Positions 53,595 through 62,210 of a stretch of DNA of 64,000 nucleotides are shown piece after piece. Below the pieces are notes generated by a model. That model was given only the letters and a program-made list of their open reading frames with translations, had not been told where the DNA came from and searched no databases. The stretch is from Oscillospiraceae bacterium (GTDB taxonomy: Bacteria > Bacillota > Clostridia > Oscillospirales > Acutalibacteraceae), in the NCBI GenBank assembly GCA_009785335.1, contig WQWM01000002.1, positions 80,674-144,673 on the forward strand, read 5' to 3'. A program made the translations under genes and the position numbers. Position 1 is the first letter of the stretch, and each line of letters starts with the position of its first letter.

Positions 53595-55301
53595 ATGACA
53601 AGGCGGTTCGGCAAACTGGCAAAATCCATGATGACGGTTGTGCTTGCACTAGTGCTAGCAGTGAGCGGGTTGTCCATTGCGGTATCGGGAGCAACTGGCA
53701 ACGCACGTGTGGGCAACAACGCTACAATCAATAGGCAGGTTGGGCTTATTGTTTGGACGGCGAGTTCGGGTGGTAGCGACACTGGTGGTCGCATAAACCC
53801 AGGCACAGTTGTGCATGTGTACCAACTGCAAAACGGTCGGGCAAGAATTAGGCACAACAACAATAATCAACGTTGGATTAACGCTTCTTATCTTCGCGCG
53901 GCAACAGTTACAAATCATACAGGTTGGGTAAACACACAATCGCAACCACTTATCATGCGCAGTTCTCCCCGCACTGACGGTGTAGACACAGGAGTTCGTG
54001 TGCCACGGCATGCAACGGTTAGAGTAATTGCCGAGGCAAATGGATTTGCTCGTGTTGAATGGAATGGACGCACTGGCTGGGTTACTTTGCGGTATATTTC
54101 GCGTGGCAATCCTCCGCAAAATTGTACATCACATACATGGAATAACCGTGGTGTGTGTAATCGTTGTGGTTTCGAATATCGGCTGAATATCCGTACAGGT
54201 TCAGTTTCAACTCGCTGGACAACCAGCAATGCACCAGTTCGCAGTAGACCCTATGGAGGGTATGCGACATTATCGACAATCCCTGCAGGGCAACCAGTGC
54301 AAGTAAACGCATGGACAGTTAATGCATTTGGCAACCACTGGTACAGAAGGACAGATGGCAGATGGATTTATGGTGGTAATCTTACAACGAGGGCACCGCA
54401 ACAATGTGCGCACACATGGAATAATCGCGGTTTTTGCTCCCGCTGTAACGTTGAATATCAACTTAATGTACGCACAGGCGCAACCGAAACCCGCTGGACA
54501 ACACGCAACACTCCTGTACGCAGTAGACCTTATGCAGGCGATGCAACATTATATACACTCCCAGCAGGACGAGCTGTGCAGGTAAATGCCTATGCGAGAA
54601 ATGCCCATGGCAGCACTTGGTATAGAAGAACCGATGGACGTTGGATTTATGTAGGGAACGTTACACGCACAGCACCGGCAGGCGGTGGGGCAAACGTATC
54701 ACCTCCTGCACAAACAAGTAGTTTTCGTTGGCCATTGAATAATGCGGTTGCAACTAATCACAACGGAAACTCAACTAATTTAGGACGCAATGGCGGTGGC
54801 AATTGGGGCAGACGCTCTGGAAATGCACAGAGGAGACATACGGACGGTACTTTTTTCATTCACGTAGGTCAAGATATTCGCCCGAGTACCCATGCAACTT
54901 CTGCTAGGGCTGTCGGACAACAAGTTCTTGCGCCTGCGAATGGGCAAATTGTGGCACAAGGCAATCAAGACAGTGTCGACCAAAACCGTAACGATCAAAA
55001 TCGCTGGATGTTGATTCGTCATGATTGTGGTCTTTATTCGTTCTTTGACCATATGCAAAACACTATCGCAAATGGCAGAGTCACTCAAGGGGCTAGAATT
55101 GGTGAAATAGGAAGTGGCGGACATCTTCATTTTGCTTTTGCAAGCAATGTACGAAACTATCGTCAATTGCCTGGTTGGAATATTATGAGTGGCACGGGAC
55201 ATTTCACTGGACACCGCGTTGAAGCCAATCGTGTTAACAATGGCGTAATTATCTATAACCCATGGTATATAATCAACAACGGTCGTCGTCCAGCAAGATA
55301 A
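53595..55301 (+). CDS. Secreted SH3-domain and M23-type peptidoglycan hydrolase
   Basis: A 568-residue exported protein: signal peptide (residues 1-33), SH3-like repeats (about 40-180), two units each with a zinc-ribbon-like HTWNNRGVCNRCG or HTWNNRGFCSRCN and an SH3-like domain, and a C-terminal LytM/M23 domain with HVGQD and HLHFAF as the zinc site. The repeat pair is recently duplicated. On a mobile element such a hydrolase could open the wall for transfer; this is inference. RBS AAGGAG. Confidence 0.82.
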   Translation: MTRRFGKLAKSMMTVVLALVLAVSGLSIAVSGATGNARVGNNATINRQVGLIVWTASSGGSDTGGRINPGTVVHVYQLQNGRARIRHNNNNQRWINASYLRAATVTNHTGWVNTQSQPLIMRSSPRTDGVDTGVRVPRHATVRVIAEANGFARVEWNGRTGWVTLRYISRGNPPQNCTSHTWNNRGVCNRCGFEYRLNIRTGSVSTRWTTSNAPVRSRPYGGYATLSTIPAGQPVQVNAWTVNAFGNHWYRRTDGRWIYGGNLTTRAPQQCAHTWNNRGFCSRCNVEYQLNVRTGATETRWTTRNTPVRSRPYAGDATLYTLPAGRAVQVNAYARNAHGSTWYRRTDGRWIYVGNVTRTAPAGGGANVSPPAQTSSFRWPLNNAVATNHNGNSTNLGRNGGGNWGRRSGNAQRRHTDGTFFIHVGQDIRPSTHATSARAVGQQVLAPANGQIVAQGNQDSVDQNRNDQNRWMLIRHDCGLYSFFDHMQNTIANGRVTQGARIGEIGSGGHLHFAFASNVRNYRQLPGWNIMSGTGHFTGHRVEANRVNNGVIIYNPWYIINNGRRPAR

Positions 55302-55319
55302 ATTACTTCATGGGCTCAA

Positions 55320-55350
55320 GCCCTCCCTTATTTGGGAGGGCGTAAATTTT
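55320..55350 (+). terminator. Rho-independent terminator
   Basis: GCCCTCCC and GGGAGGGC stem with loop TTATTT and a short AT-rich tail. Confidence 0.7.
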
Positions 55351-55416
55351 ATCTTGACTATTTCTTATGTGTGCTATATAATGTAATTTACATAAAAGTG
55401 ACAGGAGAATTACATT

Positions 55417-56232
55417 ATGGATTACACGATAGTCGCAATCTTGGACTACACAGAAAGCACAGGCATGGAATGGATAGGTCTAGGGACATTCATTGTATTG
55501 TCGCTATCGCTTTTACTAACCTTAGTATCAACAATAATCGTCGTAAAAACATTTCGGAAAAGCAACAGACCAAATTTAATGGCTCGCATTATAGATAAAC
55601 TACGCATTGATGAAAATATGGACAAGTCTTTATCGCCTAAAGTTATAAGAAATAAACTTCCTGATGAATACTATACTCTCTATGATAGTGGAAAGCTAAA
55701 TAATTATTTTATCGAGAAGAATATAGGAACAGGTGCGGGTTTTTGGCTTGACAGCTTTGCGGAAAATGAGGGCTTGGCAACAATATTTTTAACTGTTAGT
55801 AAATCGGGATTACGTTCGCTACGGGGATTTACTCCCATTACAGAATTAAAGTGTGATAATGCTGTAATCAAAAGGATAATAGTAAACAAGACATATATCA
55901 TACGGAAAAATGATAAACGTGAAAAATATAAAAATTTAAGAAAAGACTCGAAATCAAATACTATGCAAGCTCAAATGAATTACCCCTTTCAGAATGAAAA
56001 CTCAGCCTTGAATGTCTTGTTCATTGAGATATTTGACAAAAACGACCCAACAAGCTCCTTGTGTGCTGATGAATTTTATGCTAATCCTTCGCAAGAAAAT
56101 GTTAAATATAAGTATGCAGAAGTCCACGTTACTTTGATTACAATAGATAATAAAAGATATCACCATAAAATTATTTTTGAATTTGTTGGAGACAGATTCA
56201 TAATTAATACCAAACGAAAATATTGGAAGTAA
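55417..56232 (+). CDS. Single-pass membrane protein, function unknown
   Basis: A 271-residue AT-rich gene with one membrane helix (residues about 22-44) and a cytoplasmic, charged beta-alpha domain. I recognise no family. It has its own promoter TTGACT-17-TATAAT (55354-55382), RBS AGGAG and a terminator, so it is a stand-alone cargo gene. Confidence 0.7.
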   Translation: MDYTIVAILDYTESTGMEWIGLGTFIVLSLSLLLTLVSTIIVVKTFRKSNRPNLMARIIDKLRIDENMDKSLSPKVIRNKLPDEYYTLYDSGKLNNYFIEKNIGTGAGFWLDSFAENEGLATIFLTVSKSGLRSLRGFTPITELKCDNAVIKRIIVNKTYIIRKNDKREKYKNLRKDSKSNTMQAQMNYPFQNENSALNVLFIEIFDKNDPTSSLCADEFYANPSQENVKYKYAEVHVTLITIDNKRYHHKIIFEFVGDRFIINTKRKYWK

Positions 56233-56252
56233 GAGCCACGGCATAAAAAGAA

Positions 56253-56307
56253 AATAGCACGAGTAAGGGTTTCTTTCTCTACAACCTTTACTCATGCTAT
56301 TTTTTTA
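56253..56307 (+). terminator. Long-stem terminator
   Basis: AATAGCACGAGTAAGGGTT and AACCTTTACTCATGCTATT (two mismatches) followed by seven T. Confidence 0.85.
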
Positions 56308-56388
56308 TAGCATGTTCATATGTTTTTAAGCGTATGGATAGTATTTTGTTCTGCTCAATTGAGCAAACTTAGGAAGGAGGTTGTTTAA

Positions 56389-56652
56389 ATGTTTTTCAAG
56401 AGGTTTTGTCGAAGTAAAAAACAAGAACCGAGAAAAAAAGGAGACCGGATTGAAAATCGCTTTACAGGCATTTTCGCACCAGTTTGTTTGTATCTCCTAT
56501 GGGACAATGAGTGCAGTTCTCATTGTCCAGATTTCAAGGCAAAAGAAAACTGCGACTGCTATCAAGAGTGGTCTACAACTACTTATTATCAGTCGGTACG
56601 CGCTCATTTGGCAGACAAAACTCGGTGGAAAAAAACATGGTGGAGAAAATAG
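56389..56652 (+). CDS. Small Cys-containing basic protein
   Basis: An 87-residue protein with a perfect RBS (AGGAAGGAGG, eight bases upstream). It is basic at both ends, with a hydrophobic centre (FAPVCLYLLW) and a CSSHCPDFKAKENCDC segment that could bind metal. No family recognised. It lies 137 bases upstream of the coupling-type ATPase gene. Confidence 0.55.
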   Translation: MFFKRFCRSKKQEPRKKGDRIENRFTGIFAPVCLYLLWDNECSSHCPDFKAKENCDCYQEWSTTTYYQSVRAHLADKTRWKKTWWRK

Positions 56653-56788
56653 CAAATTACAACATCCAAAGAGAGGGTATGATAGTACCCTCCTTTTTAT
56701 ATTTAGAGAAAATCAAACATTGAGCCAATCAGTTCTAATGTTGTCCACTTGCGCATAACATATCAAAAATTGCCACAGGAGCTAGAAT

Positions 56789-58027
56789 ATGCGTAAGGGC
56801 AAGTCCCCACTCCCACAACCCGCTCCGCCCCCAGCTGGCACACTGATTGGCTACGCCGGTCGCAGGGAGGTGTATATCCCCGACAATGCAAAGCACGTGT
56901 TTGTGTGCGGCACAACTGGGAGCGGCAAGACCGTGGCACTGTCGAACTTCATCAAAAACGCCATCGACAACAACATGCCCGCCTTGATTATTGACGGCAA
57001 AGGTGACATGGGCGAGGGTTCATTGCTCGACATCGTTCAAAAGCTCAATCGCAAGCAAAAGAAAGTCTATGTTGTTAACCTATCCGACCCCGAAAAATCG
57101 GACATATATAACCCCTTTCTTGGGGCTTCATCAGCGATGGCAACAGATATGCTTATCAACATGACCGACTGGAGCGAAGAACACTATAAGCTAAACACAG
57201 AGCGTTACATACAACGTATTTTGCAGTTGCTGGAGTTAGGGCAATATTCGCTTTCGTTTCGCAAAATCATTAAATGCATGAAAGCAGATAATTTCACAAG
57301 CCTAAGCACACACTTGCTTGCAAAAGAGCTGATCACCAAGCAAGAGCATTTGGACAATATGGATTTACTCAAAACTAGCGGAAAAGTTGCACAAAATTCT
57401 GTAGCTCGGTTTTCGACCATTGCAGAAAGCCAAGCTGGGAAAATCTTGTGTGATGATGGAATAAACATAGCCCAAGCGTTGAAAGAAAATGCTATAATCT
57501 TGTTCATTCTCAATCCTATGTTGTACCCCGAACTAAGCCCCGCATTTGGCAGGTTAGTGCTTATTGATAGAAAAATAGCCATTGGGGAACTGTTTCATAC
57601 AAAAATACCACGCACGTTTTTTATCCTAGATGAAATCAGCAGTTATGCAACAACTGCCCTCACTGATTTAGTGAATAAATCTCGCAGTGCAAATGTCACT
57701 TGCGTGTTGGCAACCCAAAGCCTAAGCGATTTAGACTTTGCCGTAAATGAAGCTTACAAAGAACAAGTGATAGAAAACTGTAATAATTATCTTGTGCTTA
57801 GACAAAACAGCGGTGTGAATGCAGAGCACTGGGCGAATATTCTCGGCACACGTGCAACCCTCGATGTGACATTTCAACTGCAACAGCAAGGGCATGACAC
57901 TTCCCAAACTGGTTATGGCTCGGCTCGCGGGTGCGGGAATTTCTTTATCACCCAGACGATATTAAAGCAATGCCGGCTGGCAAAGGGGTCTTTCTTTCTC
58001 GTGATTCAAGCACGCATTGCAGGATAG
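56789..58027 (+). CDS. Coupling-protein-like ATPase (TraG/VirD4 type), copy 1, C-terminal frameshift
   Basis: A 412-residue P-loop ATPase without membrane helices: FVCGTTGSGKTVA and ALIIDGKGDMGEG, Walker B FILDEISSY, and VLATQSLSDLD as in conjugative coupling proteins. It is closely similar throughout to the broken copy at 62207. The last 36 residues are out of frame: after GYGSAR (near 57925) a one-base loss diverts the frame. The homologous reading VREFLYHPDDIKAMPAGKGV continues to a stop at 58047. RBS AGGAG. Confidence 0.8.
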   Translation: MRKGKSPLPQPAPPPAGTLIGYAGRREVYIPDNAKHVFVCGTTGSGKTVALSNFIKNAIDNNMPALIIDGKGDMGEGSLLDIVQKLNRKQKKVYVVNLSDPEKSDIYNPFLGASSAMATDMLINMTDWSEEHYKLNTERYIQRILQLLELGQYSLSFRKIIKCMKADNFTSLSTHLLAKELITKQEHLDNMDLLKTSGKVAQNSVARFSTIAESQAGKILCDDGINIAQALKENAIILFILNPMLYPELSPAFGRLVLIDRKIAIGELFHTKIPRTFFILDEISSYATTALTDLVNKSRSANVTCVLATQSLSDLDFAVNEAYKEQVIENCNNYLVLRQNSGVNAEHWANILGTRATLDVTFQLQQQGHDTSQTGYGSARGCGNFFITQTILKQCRLAKGSFFLVIQARIAG

Positions 58028-58061
58028 CTATACATAAACCATTTTAGGGGGGCATAATCCT

Positions 58062-58934
58062 ATGTTTCAAACCATTAAGCAAGATTTCATTCGGTTTGCG
58101 ATAACCAACTGGCGATTTTTTATCTGCTCGCTTGTTTATCTTATTTGGGCTATCAGTCTGTTCGGCGGGAATTTTGCAGGTGTTTTGCTTGCTTTGATTT
58201 TATATGCAATTTCTCTTTTGTTTGTGTTTAGTCCACTGGGCGAATTGTTAATGCGGCTGTTAGAGAATGTACGAAAGGTAGAAACTAAGCGGGAAAAAGA
58301 GTATTTACTACCCCTATTTGAAGAAGTGTATATGGAAGCGCAAAAAATAAATTCGCGTTTGGGGCGTATCGAATTAGGTGTCATAGATACCATGGCAGTG
58401 AATGCTTGTGCCATCGGAAAACATACCATTGCAGTAACCAAGGGAGCGATGGAAACATTCAACTCCGAGGAGTTAAAGGCAATTATGGCACATGAGATTG
58501 CACATATCGTGTATGGCGATACCATCGTTGCGCTATATACAGTCGTTGGCAATGGCCTGTTTACTGTATGTGTGGTGCTTTTGCGGTGGTTTTTAACGCT
58601 GTTAGAAATGCTCGAAGCTATGATAAGTAAAAATAATCTGTTGCGCCTTTTTATTGTGTTAGCTAGATTTATTTTTGACTTGATAATATTCTCGACTATG
58701 CTTTTAATGAATATTATGCTTGCGGTCAACAGCAGAAAAAATGAATACAGAGCTGATAAATATGCCTGTATGTTGGGGTATGGTGAAAGCTTAGTTGAAG
58801 CATTTTACCTTTTGGAGAAAATTCAGCTCGGAAACAACAGCACAATCATTCAAAAGATATTGAAACGCCACCCAAGAATTACGAAACGCATTGAGCGTCT
58901 AGAAACCTTGCTGGATAAAGAAAATGCCGCGTAA
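58062..58934 (+). CDS. M48 family (HtpX-like) membrane metalloprotease
   Basis: A 290-residue protein with two N-terminal and about two central membrane helices. HEIAH near residue 144 is the zinc site, and the third ligand is likely Glu in RKNEYRADKYA. M48 proteases remove damaged membrane proteins, and here the enzyme may be element cargo. It is 14 bases downstream of the intact-frame end of the ATPase gene and shares its transcript. RBS AGGGGGG. Confidence 0.85.
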   Translation: MFQTIKQDFIRFAITNWRFFICSLVYLIWAISLFGGNFAGVLLALILYAISLLFVFSPLGELLMRLLENVRKVETKREKEYLLPLFEEVYMEAQKINSRLGRIELGVIDTMAVNACAIGKHTIAVTKGAMETFNSEELKAIMAHEIAHIVYGDTIVALYTVVGNGLFTVCVVLLRWFLTLLEMLEAMISKNNLLRLFIVLARFIFDLIIFSTMLLMNIMLAVNSRKNEYRADKYACMLGYGESLVEAFYLLEKIQLGNNSTIIQKILKRHPRITKRIERLETLLDKENAA

Positions 58935-58945
58935 GAAGTTATTAA

Positions 58946-58980
58946 GGGCATTCGCCACCGATGTGACGAATGTCCTATTT
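58946..58980 (+). terminator. Terminator after the M48 gene
   Basis: GGGCATTCG and CGAATGTCC stem with loop CCACCGATGTGA and an ATTT tail. Confidence 0.65.
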
Positions 58981-59186
58981 CTATTATGTTTTTTTGTGTT
59001 GTTGTCAATGTCGGTAGTATTTTGCATGCGCAAAATCTCCACCTTTTGCATTGACAAGGCGAATCAACTCTAAATTTATACATCGTTTATTGGTTGGTGC
59101 TAGCGGGCTGTAAGAGTTGAAATAATTTGTTCCAATCTTCCCGCTTTGGTGAAGTACAGCAGGAAGATTGAGGTAAATAGCCAAAC

Positions 59187-60692
59187 TTAAAGGTTCCATG
59201 TAATTTTAATTTCGTTATTGCTAATATACATTACATTTACCAAAATGTCAACCACAGATTGTTTGTCTTCAAAAGATGTGTTTTCCCAATTTCGTACGTG
59301 ATCATAAACGGTATTGAATTTATCTGCCTTGACAGCCTGTAAGGTTGTTAAGTTTTCTTGTTGTAGTTTTTTGCATTGCTCGTCTAATTGTTGCACCCTT
59401 TGGTTGATATATTCCATTAAAGCAGGTGTAGCATAAGCAACCTTTAAAAGTAATTCGCTTATTTCCTGTTCGATTTTTGCAATTTGTAGATTGTTCTCAT
59501 GAACCTTGGGCTTGACCTCGTTATTGGTGTAGTCTGATAACGTATGAAAATTTGCTAATCGTTCTTTAATCGCATTGAAAACATATTGTTCCAGCAAGTC
59601 AATGTATACAGTGCCGTCCGCAATCCTTCGCACATCTTCATTTGTTCCTTGTTACTACAAACGCCATATCTTGACCATTTCGTTTTTGCTTTTCTAATAA
59701 CAACAGCATAACCACAGCAACCGCATTTCATTTTCCCAATTAACCAAGAATTTTTGCCTTTGCAAGTCTTTGTTGATTGTCTGTTGTTTAAACAGCGCAG
59801 TCTACAGGCAAGCCATATGTCTGAGGGAATGAATCCTTCATGTGGTGCTATCACTACTTCTTTGTCCTTTAAATCTGCTTGTTTTTTTGATGTGGAAACG
59901 GTGCCTTGGTATAGGTAACATCCACGACCGTTGAACTCCGAAACATCATTGATAATATCTGCCCCTTGGCTTTTGAAAAAGTCATATACAGCCAAATCGG
60001 ATTGAACGTAAATAGGGTTGGAAAGTAGTGTGCTTATCTTTGACGATGACCAATTCTTCCCCGTTGTGCGTTTTACATTGTTGGCAACCAAGTATCGTAT
60101 AACATCATTTAATGAATTGTTGCTGTTCGCATAAAGGGAATAAATCAGCTTTATGTGTTCACTTTCTTCTATGTCAACAACGAATTTCGAGGTTTTAACA
60201 CCGTCAATTAAGGTGCTTTCTTTCTTAAATCCATAGGGAACTTGCCCGCCCCATATAGTAGCCTTTTTTGCTCCTTGTATGGTATGCGTCCGATACTCTT
60301 TGTTGAATTGTTTCTCGTTCCAGTTGGGCAAACACGATACAAATATTTAACATGGCACGCCCCACCGGGGTGCTTGTATCAAACTTTTCTGTGACAGAAA
60401 CGAACTCCACGCCGTGCTTTTCAAAGAATATCATTAAGCCCGAAAAATCCAAAATGGAACGACTGATACGGTCGAGCTTGTAAACAATAACTCTCTTTAT
60501 TAGCCCCTGTTGTATATCTTCCATGAGCTTTTCAAAGTCGGGGCGGTCAAGATTCTTTCCGCTATAGCCTTTGTCGCTGTATGTTTTAAATTCATTACCA
60601 CGTGTTTCATGTTCACAAAATGAGATTTGGCTTTCAATTGAAATACTGTCTTTTTTATCGACTGATTGTCTTGCATATATTGCGTCATACAT
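59187..60692 (-). pseudogene. Large serine recombinase, broken by two frameshifts
   Basis: Three overlapping frames together make one recombinase. First the resolvase domain with YARQSVDKKDS and the catalytic Ser (60692 down to about 60245). Then the recombinase and zinc-ribbon region with GGQVPYGFKK and CGCCGYAV (to about 59610). Last the coiled-coil tail (DLLEQYVFNAIKERL to 59187). The first break is an extra base at GGGGCGGG; the second is an indel at GGACGGCAC. The start has GGAGGAGG upstream. If active it would be a second integration system, but as read it is inactive. Confidence 0.8.
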
Positions 60693-60765
60693 CGTTTACC
60701 TCCTCCAACGATGTATAAAAAATTACGCCCGCTAAGGCGTATTGTACACCGTTATCCAAAAAGTT

Positions 60766-60912
60766 TCAACATTTCTCATATTTCTTAAAAATCTCAAACA
60801 GTCTTTTTTCAATTTCCTTTCGCTTTTTGGGGTTATCTTTAGGGCGATGATGAATAATTCTAAAATTCATTTTGTCTTTGCTGATTGTATGGGTTGTTTT
60901 AACATTAACCAT
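60766..60912 (-). CDS. 48-residue basic protein upstream of the large recombinase
   Basis: Encodes a Lys-rich peptide beginning MVNVKTTHTISKDKM and ending EIFKKYEKC, with GAGG eight bases before the ATG at 60912. It precedes the large recombinase by about 75 bases, with a hairpin (ACGCC TTAGC GGGCGT, then AATTTTTT) between them that may attenuate transcription. Small basic proteins beside serine integrases can act as directionality factors; that role is only a guess here. Confidence 0.5.
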   Translation of the reverse strand: MVNVKTTHTISKDKMNFRIIHHRPKDNPKKRKEIEKRLFEIFKKYEKC

Positions 60913-61112
60913 AGTATCGCCTCATTTCTTATTTAAGAATATGACGAAGAAAAAATAAAATGCTTACTTGTTTCGCAAGTGTTTATGTCAACATGCTGCA
61001 TGATATAAGCATAGCATAATTGAGGTTTCATATAGCAATTTTACTCGTATATATAGTAAAGCCCGAAAATTCGACAATGTGCTGATATAGTCCCTTTTGG
61101 GGTGATTGAAAC

Positions 61113-61353
61113 GTGTACTTACGTATTCGAGATTTAAGGGAAGATAACGATTATACGCAACAAGATATTGCAAATTTGCTTTGTATCAGCCAAAGAACAT
61201 ATTCAAAATATGAGTTGCGGCGATATTGCAATTCCTGTTGAATATCTAAAAATTCTTGCAAGCCATTATGGAACAAGCACAGATTATTTGCTTGGTTTAA
61301 CGTCTTGCAGGGTGTGCCCAAAGTGTACTAATCAAGCGCGCCACTTCATATAG
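61113..61353 (+). pseudogene. XRE-type HTH regulator with frameshift
   Basis: GTG at 61113 with GGGGTG upstream starts YLRIRDLREDNDYTQQDIAN, a helix-turn-helix of the Xre type, reading on to RTYSKYE. The frame then breaks at 61215-61219 (GAGTTGCGGCG, one extra base) and the expected continuation GDIAIPVEYLKILASHYGTS is in the next frame, ending at 61353 with a CRVCPKC segment. It may have been the element's control gene. Confidence 0.7.
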
Positions 61354-61377
61354 GTGATTTCGAGCAAGCAAAGCCCT

Positions 61378-61527
61378 GCACCCCGCTACACCACTGCATT
61401 TCTTCCCTCATGTTGTATGCGTGTGGTCTCGGCTGGATGTGAAATCAACCCGAGACCACACGCATACAACATGATAATTATCTTCGATAATGATACGGTC
61501 AGAAAGTGCAGTGGTGTAGCGGGGTGC
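61378..61527. repeat. Nested inverted repeats, cruciform-forming (candidate oriT/origin)
   Basis: Outer arms of 21 bp match perfectly (61378-61398 and 61507-61527; GCACCCCGCTACACC with GGTGTAGCGGGGTGC), with a further five pairs inward. Inside are a perfect 25 bp inverted repeat (61408-61432 and 61450-61474, 17-base loop) and a small hairpin ATTATC/GATAAT (61477-61491). Together they fold as a three-way junction in single-stranded DNA or RNA. The structure sits 69 bp before the Replic_Relax gene. No protein is convincingly coded across it. Confidence 0.85.
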
Positions 61528-61595
61528 GGAGTGAGTTCAAAGTAGTAAGTTTAAGTAATTCTATAGAGTATATTTTAGTGGGTTAGGTGGTATAG

Positions 61596-62210
61596 GTGGA
61601 ATTAGTGGAAAGGGATTTTAAGGTGTTTCGTGAGGTTGCGCGTTGGCGTTTTTGTTTGGGTAGGCACTTGGTGTTTTTAGCGGGGTTTACCTCTCAAAGA
61701 GTAACGGACAGAAGAATAAAGGCGTTACTCTCTGAGGGGTATTTGACCCGACATAAAGTCTTGTACGGAGTACCGAATGTGTACCAATTAACAAGTAAGA
61801 CAAAGAAGCTTATTGGAGCGAATCTTAGGCAGGATAAAATCCGACTTGACCAAATCATGCATGATATTGCGGTGCTGGATGTGGCGATTGCCATCATGAA
61901 ATCTTTGGGGCTAAGTCCTGCCGACATTAAGACCGAAAAACAGCTACATCAAGAAAGTGGCTTTGGCAAGCGAGTGCATCATCCCGATTTTGTGTTTATC
62001 CATAAGGGCAAGAATTACTGCGTTGAGGTGGAGCTTTCGCTTAAATCTAAGGCTAGATTAGAGAAAAATATTAAGGCGAATTTTCTGCAATATGATGTGC
62101 AGGTTTGGGTGGTTGATGAACAGGGTGGAAAACTCAAACGCATTTTGCAAGAGTTTAAGGCACAGTACCCTAACATAAAAATTACAAATATTAAGGAGCT
62201 GGTGAAATGA
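61596..62210 (+). CDS. Replication-relaxation (Replic_Relax) family protein
   Basis: A 204-residue protein with an N-terminal winged-helix region (residues about 5-75; GFTSQRVTDRRIKALLSEGYL) and a C-terminal nuclease-like fold (HHPDFVF and CVEVELSLKSK, resembling a restriction-endonuclease-type D-ExK). This fits the Replic_Relax family linked to plasmid or element DNA relaxation. It starts at GTG 61596 with AGGTGG upstream. Its stop overlaps the following ATPase gene. The adjacent nested palindrome is its possible DNA target. Confidence 0.75.
   Translation: MELVERDFKVFREVARWRFCLGRHLVFLAGFTSQRVTDRRIKALLSEGYLTRHKVLYGVPNVYQLTSKTKKLIGANLRQDKIRLDQIMHDIAVLDVAIAIMKSLGLSPADIKTEKQLHQESGFGKRVHHPDFVFIHKGKNYCVEVELSLKSKARLEKNIKANFLQYDVQVWVVDEQGGKLKRILQEFKAQYPNIKITNIKELVK

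Noticed and set aside
60742..60936. A 64-codon plus-strand hydrophobic frame
   Set aside because: The opposite strand carries a better small gene (60766-60912) with an RBS next to the recombinase.
61354..61545. A 63-codon frame across the nested palindrome
   Set aside because: It has no RBS, and its sequence is dictated by the inverted repeats, so it is unlikely to be a gene.
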